From assembly GCF_009664975.1 (NCBI RefSeq), contig NZ_WJXB01000003.1, positions 558,001 to 622,000 of the forward strand: a DNA stretch of 64,000 nt, read 5' to 3'. Below are positions 25,816 through 33,871 of this stretch, in pieces. Source of the stretch: Paenibacillus monticola. GTDB taxonomy: Bacteria > Bacillota > Bacilli > Paenibacillales > Paenibacillaceae. Below the pieces are notes generated by a model that saw only the letters and a list, made by a program, of their open reading frames with translations, searched no databases and was not told the DNA's origin. The first letter of the stretch is position 1. The number at the start of each line of letters is the position of its first letter. Position numbers and translations under genes: made by a program.

Positions 25816-27576
25816 CTAGGCGAGATTAATCCCCTTTATGACTTCAAATGGTATTTTCGGCTTCCGGTCTTCCGTGAGAAGTCCGTTCACTTCCTGCTGA
25901 ACGTCCGTAATTTGCGTATAGCAATACCCGCAGATGTAAGGCGTGTCTTTGATGGCCTGGGTAATATTGCGGAACCGCTCGATAAAGGCTTCTTCACTGG
26001 CCACCTGATTTCCATAGCCCCAGCCTTGATCAGAGGTAAAGGCAATTCCACCGAATTCACTTACAATGACCGGTTGACCGCGATATTCGTAGCCTTTCGC
26101 CATTGCATATTTCCAAGTATTGAACGAGAAGCTGCCGTCAAGAAGCCTACTGGAATCTGCGTACCGCTCGAACAAGACTTGCCCCTGTTCCTCATAATCA
26201 TGAAGGGTAATAATATCACTGACCGTATGCTCCCAGCCATCGTTGACAATAACCGGACGATACGGGTCCAAGGCTTTCGTTAAATGATATACGGCTTCGG
26301 TAAATTTCTGCTGCTGGGGATGCGTAAATACCTGTGGGATTCCCCATGATTCGTTAAAAGGTACCCAGGTGATGATCGACGGATGATTATACTGCTGCCG
26401 GACAACCTGTGTCCATTCATTCATAAATGTCTCCACGGCCTCGTCATTGAACTCGAAAGTTGCCGCCATCTCCGACCAGACCAGCAGACCTTTCACATCG
26501 CACCAGTACAGGAATCTTGCATCCTCTATCTTCATATGTTTGCGCACGCCGTTGTAGCCCATGGCCAGAATGGCCTCAATATCTTCAATGATTGCTTCTT
26601 CCGACGGTGGAGTCAGATGGCTCTCTGGCCAGTAGCCCTGATCCAGGATTAGTCTTTGATATAAAGGCGTGTTATTCAGCAGTACTTTGCCTTGTTCAAT
26701 CGAAATTTTACGCAATCCGAAGTAGGAATACACATGGTCGACTTCCACATCATCCTTATATAAAATAAACTCGACATCGTACAGATTCGGTGCCTGCGGA
26801 GACCAGGATTCCGATTTCCATGGCCCATTGGCTTCATGCACCAAATCGACATCAAGCTGCAACCAAGGACGGTCCATATGCAGCGAGACCTGTTTCAAGG
26901 TCTTCTGATGGCCGCTGATTCGCGTTTCCAGCCGGAGGGAGCCCCCCGCTTGGTGAGTCTGATATTCAAAGCGTACCGAACGGTTGTCAAAGTCTGGAGT
27001 GATTTTTACGGATTTGAGGTACGAGGGAGATACATATTCCACCCATACACTCTGCCAGATCCCCGTGGTCTGCACATAAAAGCACTCAAAATTCTCCTCC
27101 ACCCAGCGTTGTTTGCCCCGTGGCTGCGTACAGCTCTGGCTATCTTCCACTTTGATAACAAGCTTGTTAGTGCCATTCGTTTCCTTGTTCAAATAATCCG
27201 TAATATCAAATGAAAATGCCGTATACCCCCCATGATGCTGTCCGGCATAACAACCGTTGACCCATACTTTCGCGGTATAATCCACTGCCTGGAAATTCAG
27301 CATGACCCTTTTATCGTTTAAGTCCGCAGGTGGTTGCAAATTTCGCTGGTACCATACGTAAGGGTGAAAAGAGGATTCAGCAATCCCGCTGGCCTTCGTT
27401 TCGTAGGTGAAAGGAACCTGTATCTTTAAGTCGCCATGTAGTTCTTCCTGCCATTTCTCCCGCTCGCCCACGTTCGCATCGTCAAACCGAAAATCCCACT
27501 CACCGTTCAAACTTTGCCAAGCCTCACGAACAAACTGCGGCCGCGGATAATCTTTAGTGTACTTAAGAGTAGCCAT
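25816..27576 (-). CDS. GH2 family beta-glycosidase (cytoplasmic)
   Basis: A 586-residue GH2 enzyme: N-terminal sugar-binding sandwich (about 1-190, with GEWDFRF and VWVNGCYAGQHHGGYTAF), immunoglobulin-like domain (about 190-290) and TIM barrel. The acid/base is Glu409 in VPFNESWG and the nucleophile Glu507 in IVSEFGGIAF. It is shorter than lacZ-type members and lacks a signal peptide, so it works on imported sugar. Start ATG 27576. Neighbours are a secreted propeller glycosidase and an ArsR-like regulator. Family is secure; the sugar released (arabinose, galactose, mannose or glucuronate) cannot be read from sequence alone. Confidence 0.94.
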   Translation of the reverse strand: MATLKYTKDYPRPQFVREAWQSLNGEWDFRFDDANVGEREKWQEELHGDLKIQVPFTYETKASGIAESSFHPYVWYQRNLQPPADLNDKRVMLNFQAVDYTAKVWVNGCYAGQHHGGYTAFSFDITDYLNKETNGTNKLVIKVEDSQSCTQPRGKQRWVEENFECFYVQTTGIWQSVWVEYVSPSYLKSVKITPDFDNRSVRFEYQTHQAGGSLRLETRISGHQKTLKQVSLHMDRPWLQLDVDLVHEANGPWKSESWSPQAPNLYDVEFILYKDDVEVDHVYSYFGLRKISIEQGKVLLNNTPLYQRLILDQGYWPESHLTPPSEEAIIEDIEAILAMGYNGVRKHMKIEDARFLYWCDVKGLLVWSEMAATFEFNDEAVETFMNEWTQVVRQQYNHPSIITWVPFNESWGIPQVFTHPQQQKFTEAVYHLTKALDPYRPVIVNDGWEHTVSDIITLHDYEEQGQVLFERYADSSRLLDGSFSFNTWKYAMAKGYEYRGQPVIVSEFGGIAFTSDQGWGYGNQVASEEAFIERFRNITQAIKDTPYICGYCYTQITDVQQEVNGLLTEDRKPKIPFEVIKGINLA

Positions 27577-27676
27577 TACACCCTACACGCTCCTTATGAA
27601 CAATAATTTTGTTTTATAACAATAAATATGTACTAATTATTGCAGAATACGTAGAAAAGTCAATCTGTAAATTTCC

Positions 27677-27774
27677 ACAAGAAGAAACGGCTTTGCCGTC
27701 CTTTTAGGGATGGCATCCGTTTCTTCGAGAAATCTAAGGATAAGTTATCGTGTGAAACATATAAATTCTTAGAT
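27677..27774 (-). repeat. Dispersed structured repeat, copy 2 (inverted)
   Basis: A 98-bp element, the inverted counterpart of 20460-20556. The internal palindrome GATAACTTATC and the GAAGAAACGG/CCGTTTCTTC stem are kept. Paired differences (CCGTCC to CCATCC, GCGG to ACGG) partly preserve the stem. It lies between the GH2 gene and its neighbouring regulator gene. Confidence 0.8.
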
Positions 27775-27775
27775 T

Positions 27776-27812
27776 TTAAAAAAAGAATCTTGCATACAGC
27801 AACAGATTCTTT
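27776..27812 (-). terminator. Terminator of ArsR-like regulator gene
   Basis: AAAGAATCT (27782-27790) pairs with AGATTCTTT (27804-27812); on the minus strand the stem is followed by a run of T. It is 27 bp after the regulator stop codon. Confidence 0.75.
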
Positions 27813-27838
27813 GGATTTACTGCAAGTTTGATGACACT

Positions 27839-28828
27839 TTAATTCAACGTATAGGTAACCTTCATGACCAAATCCTGCTCATAGTCACCGAACTTTCGCC
27901 CGAACAGGTTCATTCCCCCTTTGAAAGCGGCATCCTCTTTTACACCAATACGCAAATCCACATAGCTGTGCTTCAGAAGGTCCAGAGATTTTAGTGTACG
28001 GGCGGATATCTCTTGATGATCAATCATGCTCCGAGTGTTATCCACACTCCAGGTTTTTAGAAAACCGAATTGCGTCCCGTTATCCATCCACCAAGATGGA
28101 TTGAGCTTTCCGCGTCTCCCGCCAAAGTCTCCCGGTGAGGTCCATGAGCCGATCTCCACTTGATTAATCCATAAGGTAATATCCGATGGCCAGTCATTAT
28201 CATAATTAGGTGCTTCGGAGCATACCTCCATGGAGAATTGAATCAGGTGAATCTGTGCCTCCCGGGGAATATCCAGCGGATAACGGTATTCGAGATAACC
28301 TTTCCGGAGCCAGAGCAGTTGGGCATGAACCCGGTTGGGATGGAAAAATCCCGCTGGTGAATCTTCCGCGATGATAGACCCATTTTCACTGACCATGCCG
28401 CAGGTGGGGGCTGCTTCGCAAGCCGTAAAATTCCCTATCGGCATTTCGATCTCGTAGCAGTGCTCACCATGGTCAATTCTATTGTTCCGTGCCGGGACAT
28501 TCATAGTAATTCCAATATCATCGTAAATTCGACTACATACTTTCATGGCACCGCGTGAAGCGGGCAACAGCTCCGTTTCGATCAGCTTGGCTTTTTCCAG
28601 CACCCTAACATTGGATGCGGCGGTCGATACCGGCACCCCAAGCGCTTCGGCAAGCTCCGCCACATTCATTCTCCGGGTGTTCAGCAGTTCCATCATTTGT
28701 AATCTGAGCTCTGTTGAAAGCGCATGTGTCACTTTCACCAGTTCCCGGGGATCCTCCATGGATAGTTTAAGAATAACAATCACTCCACTTAACTTAATCA
28801 TTTTTCCCTTCATTTTACCAAGTTTCAA
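27839..28828 (-). CDS. ArsR-like winged-helix regulator with large C-terminal domain
   Basis: About 306 to 329 residues depending on the start. A winged helix near the N-terminus (VTHALSTELRLQMMELL, MNVAELAEALGVPVSTAASNVRVLEKAKLI) is followed by a ~220-residue beta-rich region (GEHCYEIEMPIGNFTACE onward, ending DLVMKVTYTLN) of unknown ligand. The fusion of a metal-type HTH to a possible sugar-sensing domain is typical of regulators found beside glycosidase genes in Paenibacillus. Start is uncertain: TTG 28828, ATG 28813 or ATG 28759, none with an ideal ribosome site. It probably controls the neighbouring GH2 gene, whose promoter region carries CAATAATT/AATTATTG (27601-27642). Confidence 0.85.
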   Translation of the reverse strand: MKLGKMKGKMIKLSGVIVILKLSMEDPRELVKVTHALSTELRLQMMELLNTRRMNVAELAEALGVPVSTAASNVRVLEKAKLIETELLPASRGAMKVCSRIYDDIGITMNVPARNNRIDHGEHCYEIEMPIGNFTACEAAPTCGMVSENGSIIAEDSPAGFFHPNRVHAQLLWLRKGYLEYRYPLDIPREAQIHLIQFSMEVCSEAPNYDNDWPSDITLWINQVEIGSWTSPGDFGGRRGKLNPSWWMDNGTQFGFLKTWSVDNTRSMIDHQEISARTLKSLDLLKHSYVDLRIGVKEDAAFKGGMNLFGRKFGDYEQDLVMKVTYTLN

Positions 28829-28943
28829 TACAATTAAGTACTAAAACTTCCATGCACCTTCAACAGCAGCATAATAAAACTCCTCTCCACAACTTGTGAT
28901 TAGACAAGCCCTGACAAGGAGTATTATCGTCGTGGTTCGAACT

Positions 28944-29102
28944 TCACATTCCTGCAGGTGAATTCAAGTGAAACTGAGACCACTTGAGATCGAACTGGCT
29001 GCCTGGCAGAAACAAGAAGGTGACCGTCTGTCTAGCACTTACAGGCTCCAGGACAAATTTCCGCTCCGTGTAGCTACCAGTTCCAGCAAACTCTACAAGC
29101 TC
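28944..29102 (-). pseudogene. Remnant of a GH2 gene 3' end
   Basis: The minus strand reads LVEFAGTGSYTERKFVLEP, then VSARQTVTFLFLPGSQFD, then a stop. This aligns without gaps to the last ~50 residues of the large GH2 enzyme at 43194-46697 (LVEFAGTGSYVEREFVLEP); by eye about four bases in five are the same. There is no upstream GH2 sequence: at about 29102 it runs directly into sigK-like sequence. It has no start codon or ribosome site, so it is a fossil and not a gene. Confidence 0.85.
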
Positions 29103-29380
29103 CGTTCCAATAGGATCATGCAGGGATACATCCTTGCTTGTTTTTCAGGAAAAAGAGATGCATGAGAATTTCATTTTCGAAACAACGGGCGGAAGATGTG
29201 GTTAGATATGCGCCTTTATTCGCCCGCTATCTCCAGATAGCTTTAATCAGTCCGATCGTACCAATGGAGATTAAATTCTCCATGTCTTCCCCTGTATTGT
29301 CGAATTTCTTGAGGTTGTGAGCCATCAACCGCAGATTATGCTCAATCAGCAAATCTCACGCTTTAGCAGCCGCTCACGGA
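29103..29380 (-). pseudogene. sigK: Remnant of sigma-K factor gene (sigK region 2)
   Basis: The minus strand reads [42 protein letters not shown], stop, then collinear RANKGAYLTTSSARCFENEI, LMHLFFLKN, then after a 2-nt deletion SKDVSLHDPIGT. This follows B. subtilis SigK through sigma region 2 and on to the SLHDPIG motif. There are at least two in-frame stops, one frameshift and no start. It joins the GH2 remnant at the end of DPIGT. It cannot encode a sigma factor. The strongest block (EHNLRL to IGLIKA) makes the identification firm, although SigE is a close relative; KDVSLHDPIG favours SigK. Confidence 0.85.
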
Positions 29381-29436
29381 GCCTAGAAGTGCATGTACGG
29401 AGGAAAGTGTACGAGGCTATGTCAATCTCATCGACT

Positions 29437-30225
29437 TTATAAGACCACTGGATGGACCCATCTGACATCGCTATCCTTAAGCTTCGGAATCCAACCGTTT
29501 GGAGGCGCTTGATCAGATACAATAATATGCACATCGTGTAAATCAACAATTTTGGATAATGTTCGTTTAGCGATTTTCGACTCATCCGCAACTACTATCA
29601 CCGTCTCTGAACAACGAATTAATTCCCTTGTGAGTACTGCTTGTTCGTAGTCATAGCTTGTAATACCATACTCTAAGGAAACACCATCAACAGAAATAAA
29701 GGCTTTATTGACATAGAAATCCTCCATTATTTTCTCAGCAATAGGACCAGATACCCGCAGATGTTTCACGTTGACTTCCCCGCCTATCAAAATAATTTTA
29801 CCGTCGAAGGACCCGCGTTTTTTACGTTCGATAAGTAACATAAGTGCAGGTATAGAGTTGGTCAATATCGTTACATTATGCTTGCCCTCTAAGAAATGAA
29901 TGATTTGCAGCGCAGTACTTCCTTCATCTACTATAATCACATCATTGTCATCAATTAACTCCGCGGCCAGAAACCCGATCTTGCTCTTGGCCTCCGGGTT
30001 AATTAGTTCTCTTTCATACAGTGGTGGCTCAATTTCCACTTTGAACTTAACAGCACCGCCATATATTTTTTTTAATTTATTATCTTTTTCCAGCTCATCG
30101 AGGTCCCTGCGGATCGTTTCCGTTGTAACTTCAAACAGCAAAGCAAGCTCTCGCGCAATCACTTTCCCCTTCTCATTCAACAGAGTCATAATGCTTATTT
30201 TTCTGTCTTCACCCGCTAGCGACAC
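29437..30225 (-). CDS. DeoR-family transcriptional regulator
   Basis: A 262-residue DeoR-type repressor: N-terminal HTH (KVIARELALLFEVTTETIRR, DLDELEKDNKLKKIYGGAV) and a C-terminal phosphosugar-isomerase-like effector domain with VDEGSTALQI and ADESKIAKRTL. The GTG start at 30225 has AAGGAGG seven bases before it and overlaps the preceding gene by 17 bp. It is the last gene of the phosphonate operon and probably its regulator, with a phosphorylated pathway intermediate as likely effector. The 21-bp-spaced repeats at 35361-35395 are candidate operators. Confidence 0.93.
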   Translation of the reverse strand: MSLAGEDRKISIMTLLNEKGKVIARELALLFEVTTETIRRDLDELEKDNKLKKIYGGAVKFKVEIEPPLYERELINPEAKSKIGFLAAELIDDNDVIIVDEGSTALQIIHFLEGKHNVTILTNSIPALMLLIERKKRGSFDGKIILIGGEVNVKHLRVSGPIAEKIMEDFYVNKAFISVDGVSLEYGITSYDYEQAVLTRELIRCSETVIVVADESKIAKRTLSKIVDLHDVHIIVSDQAPPNGWIPKLKDSDVRWVHPVVL

Positions 30226-30913
30226 CTTGGTCCCTCCTTAACTCACCTATTCTGGCCTTAATACGTTCTGGAATTTCATTATACAGCTCATTCCATGTAG
30301 TATACAGATTATGCGGGATAGAGTAACGTACAAATTTCAATGATGGCCTAAACTTACGTCCTTGTAGATAATTGGTAACCATTCCATTGATTTCGTCATT
30401 GGTTTCAAAGTCACCTTTAAAGATTTCAGGTACAAGCAAGCCTCCATCCCCGGCCTCTTCATAAGCTGCTCTGTGCAAGTTTGGCACTAATTCCATAAGT
30501 TCAATCATCGGAGCGAATGCATGTTTGCCTGGTTGAGAATATAGCCTTACATGAGTATCATTTTCCAGATTGCTGTGATCTTTCAGTAACGCTTTAAAGT
30601 ACCAACCATGAAAGCTAGCCTCTGCGTCCACGACAGAACCATCTTTGCCTATGTACACCCAAACGTGCTCCAATTCATATAAATGCCCGATATCATAGTC
30701 AAAATAGATAGCATACTCAATAACATAATCGGTCAATTCATTAGTGAAATCGATATACCGATCTATGACAGAAGGTGAATTGCCTGGTTCTCTAAATATA
30801 GTAACGCCAATTCTCACGGGGAAAAACGGCTCTTTAGCGTCAAAGTAAATAGATGGGCTATAAGCAGCCCAATCGATACTCTTAGAATCACTATCCTTAT
30901 AAATAATTTTCAT
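30209..30913 (-). CDS. Conserved hypothetical protein in phosphonate operon
   Basis: A 234-residue protein of unknown function, without signal peptide or membrane helix. It opens with YSPSIYFDAKEPFFPV and has a dense acidic/His cluster: Asp72, Asp74, His77, Glu80, Glu82 and His83 (FDYDIGHLYELEHVWVYI), then His102 in AEASFHGW. The order of these motifs loosely recalls the Vps62/NPP1-type beta-sandwich families, and the residues could bind a metal. Start ATG 30913 overlaps the ATPase stop (ATGA), so it is translated together with the importer. A role in processing or sensing the imported phosphonate is plausible but unproven. Confidence 0.8.
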   Translation of the reverse strand: MKIIYKDSDSKSIDWAAYSPSIYFDAKEPFFPVRIGVTIFREPGNSPSVIDRYIDFTNELTDYVIEYAIYFDYDIGHLYELEHVWVYIGKDGSVVDAEASFHGWYFKALLKDHSNLENDTHVRLYSQPGKHAFAPMIELMELVPNLHRAAYEEAGDGGLLVPEIFKGDFETNDEINGMVTNYLQGRKFRPSLKFVRYSIPHNLYTTWNELYNEIPERIKARIGELRRDQGVASG

Positions 30914-32004
30914 GTTATTACCTTGCCGGTTTCTTCATCGAAAATATGAATAGCCTCAGAGTCAAGGGTAAGAAAAACGCGTTCATCATACGTTACATTG
31001 AGATCAGTTGGACTTAATATACGAATAAAGTTCGTCGTATTTTCATTATCGCCCAACAATACCTTGATCAATTTCTCCCGACCAAGCTGCTCCACCAGAA
31101 CGACCTTCGCCGGAATTGAATTTTCCTGCTGCACTTTGGAAATCTGAATATGATGAGGTCTTGCCCCTAGGACCACCTTTGCCCCTTTAAATTCACTACT
31201 CAATTTTTTTGTCGATAAAATATTATAGACAAAGCCCTCTCCACTCAAGACACGTTCATTGCCGTTACGAAGGAAATCACATTTCAATATATTCATCGGC
31301 GGATTGCCCATAAAGTGCGCGACAAACAAATTAACAGGTTTCATAAATAACTCTTCCGGTGTACCGTACTGCTGAATTTTCCCATTTTGCAGGATAGCGA
31401 TTTTATCGGCGACCGCCATTGCTTCTTCCTGATCATGTGTCACTATAATCGTTGTAATTCCCAGTTTCAGCTGCAGTCGACGAATTTCGTCGCGGACATC
31501 CACCTTTAAGCGAGCGTCAAGATTTGACATGGGTTCATCCAACAATAGAAACAAGGGGTCTTTAGCAAGAGCTCGAGCCATCGCAACACGCTGCTGCTGC
31601 CCACCTGAAAGCTGGCTTGGCATCCGATCGGTTAATTGATCAATTTGCAGCATTGCAGCAATCTCTCGAGCTTTTTGATAGCGTTCCTTCTTCTTCACTT
31701 TTCGTTGCTTTAAAGGAAATGCGATATTGTCGATCACCGACATATGTGGATAGAGGGCGTAGCTTTGAAATACCATACCGATATCTCTATCCTTTGGTTC
31801 CACATTATTAACCATTTTTCCGTCAAAATACACTTGTCCGCTACTCGGTCGCAGAAGTCCGGCCAGGATCATTAACGTGGTTGACTTGCCGCACCCAGAC
31901 GGCCCTAGAAGGGCGACAAATTCACCTCGCTTAATATCCAAGCTGACATTTTCAAGCGCCGTTGTATCGCCAAATTTCTTCGATATTCCCTCTAGTTTTA
32001 TCAT
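30910..32004 (-). CDS. ABC transporter ATP-binding protein (phosphonate importer)
   Basis: A 364-residue ATPase: Walker A GPSGCGKST, Q-loop MVFQSYALYPH, signature LSGGQQQRVAMARAL, Walker B LFLLLDEPMSNLDARL, His switch VTHDQEEAM, and a C-terminal TOBE-type regulatory domain (about 240-364). It is the only importer ATPase in the window. Start ATG 32004 overlaps the permease stop (ATGA) and its own end overlaps the next gene. By context it powers uptake of a 2-aminoethylphosphonate-type compound, although the family also serves sugars and spermidine. Confidence 0.96.
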   Translation of the reverse strand: MIKLEGISKKFGDTTALENVSLDIKRGEFVALLGPSGCGKSTTLMILAGLLRPSSGQVYFDGKMVNNVEPKDRDIGMVFQSYALYPHMSVIDNIAFPLKQRKVKKKERYQKAREIAAMLQIDQLTDRMPSQLSGGQQQRVAMARALAKDPLFLLLDEPMSNLDARLKVDVRDEIRRLQLKLGITTIIVTHDQEEAMAVADKIAILQNGKIQQYGTPEELFMKPVNLFVAHFMGNPPMNILKCDFLRNGNERVLSGEGFVYNILSTKKLSSEFKGAKVVLGARPHHIQISKVQQENSIPAKVVLVEQLGREKLIKVLLGDNENTTNFIRILSPTDLNVTYDERVFLTLDSEAIHIFDEETGKVIT

Positions 32005-32837
32005 ACGCCTTTGGAGCCTCCTATGGTCACCTTCATCATAGTACTTTGGGTGAATAGATAAAATATGCCGATCGGTATGGTATAGAAGAGTCCAATGGCT
32101 GTAATTAACCCAATATTCGTAACCTTATCATCATCCGTGAAAATAACCTTGGCCAAATATCCGGCAAGCGTCAATTTTGTGTTATCGAAAATAAACAGCT
32201 TGATTAGCAGCCATTCCCCATAAGCACCCATAAAAGCGTAGATGGCGATCGCTGAAATTCCCGATAGCATATTAGGAAGTATGATTTGATAAAGACATTT
32301 GAAACGGCTGCACCCATCAATCATGCCGGAAAATTCCAAGTCCCAGGAGACTTCATCAAAGAATCCCTTTAGAATATAAACATGCCAAGGAATCATACCT
32401 GCTGCAGATAGAACAACAACCGCAAATACGGTGTTGAGCAGCCCTAAGTACATCATTATAAAAAAACTTGTGATCAATAATGTAATACCAGGAAATGACC
32501 CCATGATAAATAGAAATTTCAGAGCAAATCCCTTACCAAAAAAATTCAATCTAGAAAAGGCGTACGCTGCTGGAATAGCGACAAGGAGGTCAATCACCGT
32601 GATAAGAAGCCCAAAAACAACCGTATTCATCACAATTGGCCAAATGATTGGAAAACTTATTCCTTCAAGTTCAAATGACCTCGTTAAAAACTGCCAATTC
32701 ACCCAAGAAAATCTGCCTGAGTTATAGTTGTATACGGACGATACAAATAACCAAATGATCATAAAAACGATAGGCAGCATTAACAGGATCATGAAGAAAT
32801 GAATCATATTCCGTTTGCTGAATTTCCATAAATTCAA
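32001..32837 (-). CDS. ABC transporter permease (phosphonate importer)
   Basis: A 278-residue permease with six hydrophobic segments. The coupling loop reads DLEFSGMIDGCSRFKCLYQI, where the usual EAA is replaced by FSG, and the C-terminus is MKVTIGGSKGV. It starts at TTG 32837 (GTGGTG upstream is a weak ribosome site) or possibly at an internal ATG. Partner of 32867-33772, with the ATPase gene overlapping its end. Noticeably AT-rich, like the rest of this block. Confidence 0.92.
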   Translation of the reverse strand: MNLWKFSKRNMIHFFMILLMLPIVFMIIWLFVSSVYNYNSGRFSWVNWQFLTRSFELEGISFPIIWPIVMNTVVFGLLITVIDLLVAIPAAYAFSRLNFFGKGFALKFLFIMGSFPGITLLITSFFIMMYLGLLNTVFAVVVLSAAGMIPWHVYILKGFFDEVSWDLEFSGMIDGCSRFKCLYQIILPNMLSGISAIAIYAFMGAYGEWLLIKLFIFDNTKLTLAGYLAKVIFTDDDKVTNIGLITAIGLFYTIPIGIFYLFTQSTMMKVTIGGSKGV

Positions 32838-32866
32838 TGGGTTTCACCACTCTTATCCTAGTTTGG

Positions 32867-33772
32867 TCAGTCTTCTATCCGGGGAGGACGAATCAGTTTA
32901 TTGAAATCAAACAATCGGAACAATAGCAGTGTTAGAAGAAGTGAAATGATGACGACTATGACCGATATGGCTGCACCATATCCATACTCCAATCTATTAA
33001 ATGCCTGCTGGTAACCATAGAGAGCCAATGTTGTCGTATCAACCACGGGGCCGCCTCTAGTAGCCAGCAAAATAAAATTATAGCTTGCAAATAACCCAAT
33101 CGTCGAAGTCACAGTAACGTACATAATCGGCCATTTTAACGCTGGAAGAATGATGTCCCTAATAATCGATCGATCCTTGGCTCCATCTACCCTTGCTGCT
33201 TTATATACATCTTCGGGAATTGAATTGATCGAAGCAGAGAAAAGAATCATGCCTCCCGAAGCACCTGAGATCACCCCGGCAATAATAATAATGAGCAGCC
33301 CTGCATCATTAAACCACGATATCGGTTGTTCGAGACCAAAGTACATTACAATTTTATTAGCAAATCCTCCTGGTGTCGGGTTAAATATATATTTCCAGAA
33401 TACAACATATACTAAGCCAGGCATGGTGCTTGGAATAAGCCAAATGACACGATAAAGGGCACCTAATTTTTTATTTTTTACCAGATACTGTGTGCAAATG
33501 GCTAAGAGCAAGCTGAAGGCGACGGTAAGCACTAATGAGAAAAATACATAAATCAGAGTTACCTTGATAATCGGCAATATATTAATATCTGCAAATATTC
33601 TTTGGAAGTTTCCAAACCCGATGAAATCGGCCTTCATCTTACGATCTAAATTTGTTGCGGCCATCCATAAAGTTGCTAATGCAGGAATGACAAAGAACAT
33701 TAGGGTTAAGATAGCAAACGGCGCCAAAAACAAATAGGGGTAAGATTTTTTTTTCAATCTAGCTAAATTCAT
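32867..33772 (-). CDS. ABC transporter permease (phosphonate importer)
   Basis: A 301-residue permease: first helix YLFLAPFAILTLMFFVIPAL, EAA loop VYKAARVDGAKDRSIIRDII, and LLATRGGPVVDTTTLALYGY as in MalF-like subunits. Start ATG 33772 after GGAAGGGG. It sits between the binding-protein gene and its partner permease, giving the order binding protein, permease, permease, ATPase. Confidence 0.95.
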   Translation of the reverse strand: MNLARLKKKSYPYLFLAPFAILTLMFFVIPALATLWMAATNLDRKMKADFIGFGNFQRIFADINILPIIKVTLIYVFFSLVLTVAFSLLLAICTQYLVKNKKLGALYRVIWLIPSTMPGLVYVVFWKYIFNPTPGGFANKIVMYFGLEQPISWFNDAGLLIIIIAGVISGASGGMILFSASINSIPEDVYKAARVDGAKDRSIIRDIILPALKWPIMYVTVTSTIGLFASYNFILLATRGGPVVDTTTLALYGYQQAFNRLEYGYGAAISVIVVIISLLLTLLLFRLFDFNKLIRPPRIED

Positions 33773-33871
33773 TGGCCCCTTCCTCTCTTATATGTACGAC
33801 CTGCAATAGGAGAGACTTTATAATCCTCAACTATGCAAGCCGTTGTTTCTTCTATTTTTATTTACCGCTAT

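Noticed and set aside
25615-26283. Plus-strand open frame of 222 codons over the GH2 3' end
   Set aside because: Antisense to the GH2 catalytic region including its nucleophile motif, with no ribosome site or family resemblance.
28968-29320. Small plus-strand open frames in the gap before the DeoR gene
   Set aside because: They are antisense to the GH2 and sigK remnants and carry no signal of their own.
29103-29380. Possibility that the sigK-like sequence is a working skin-type split sigK
   Set aside because: It contains internal stops and a frameshift, lacks a start and ends in GH2 sequence, so it cannot be restored by simple excision.
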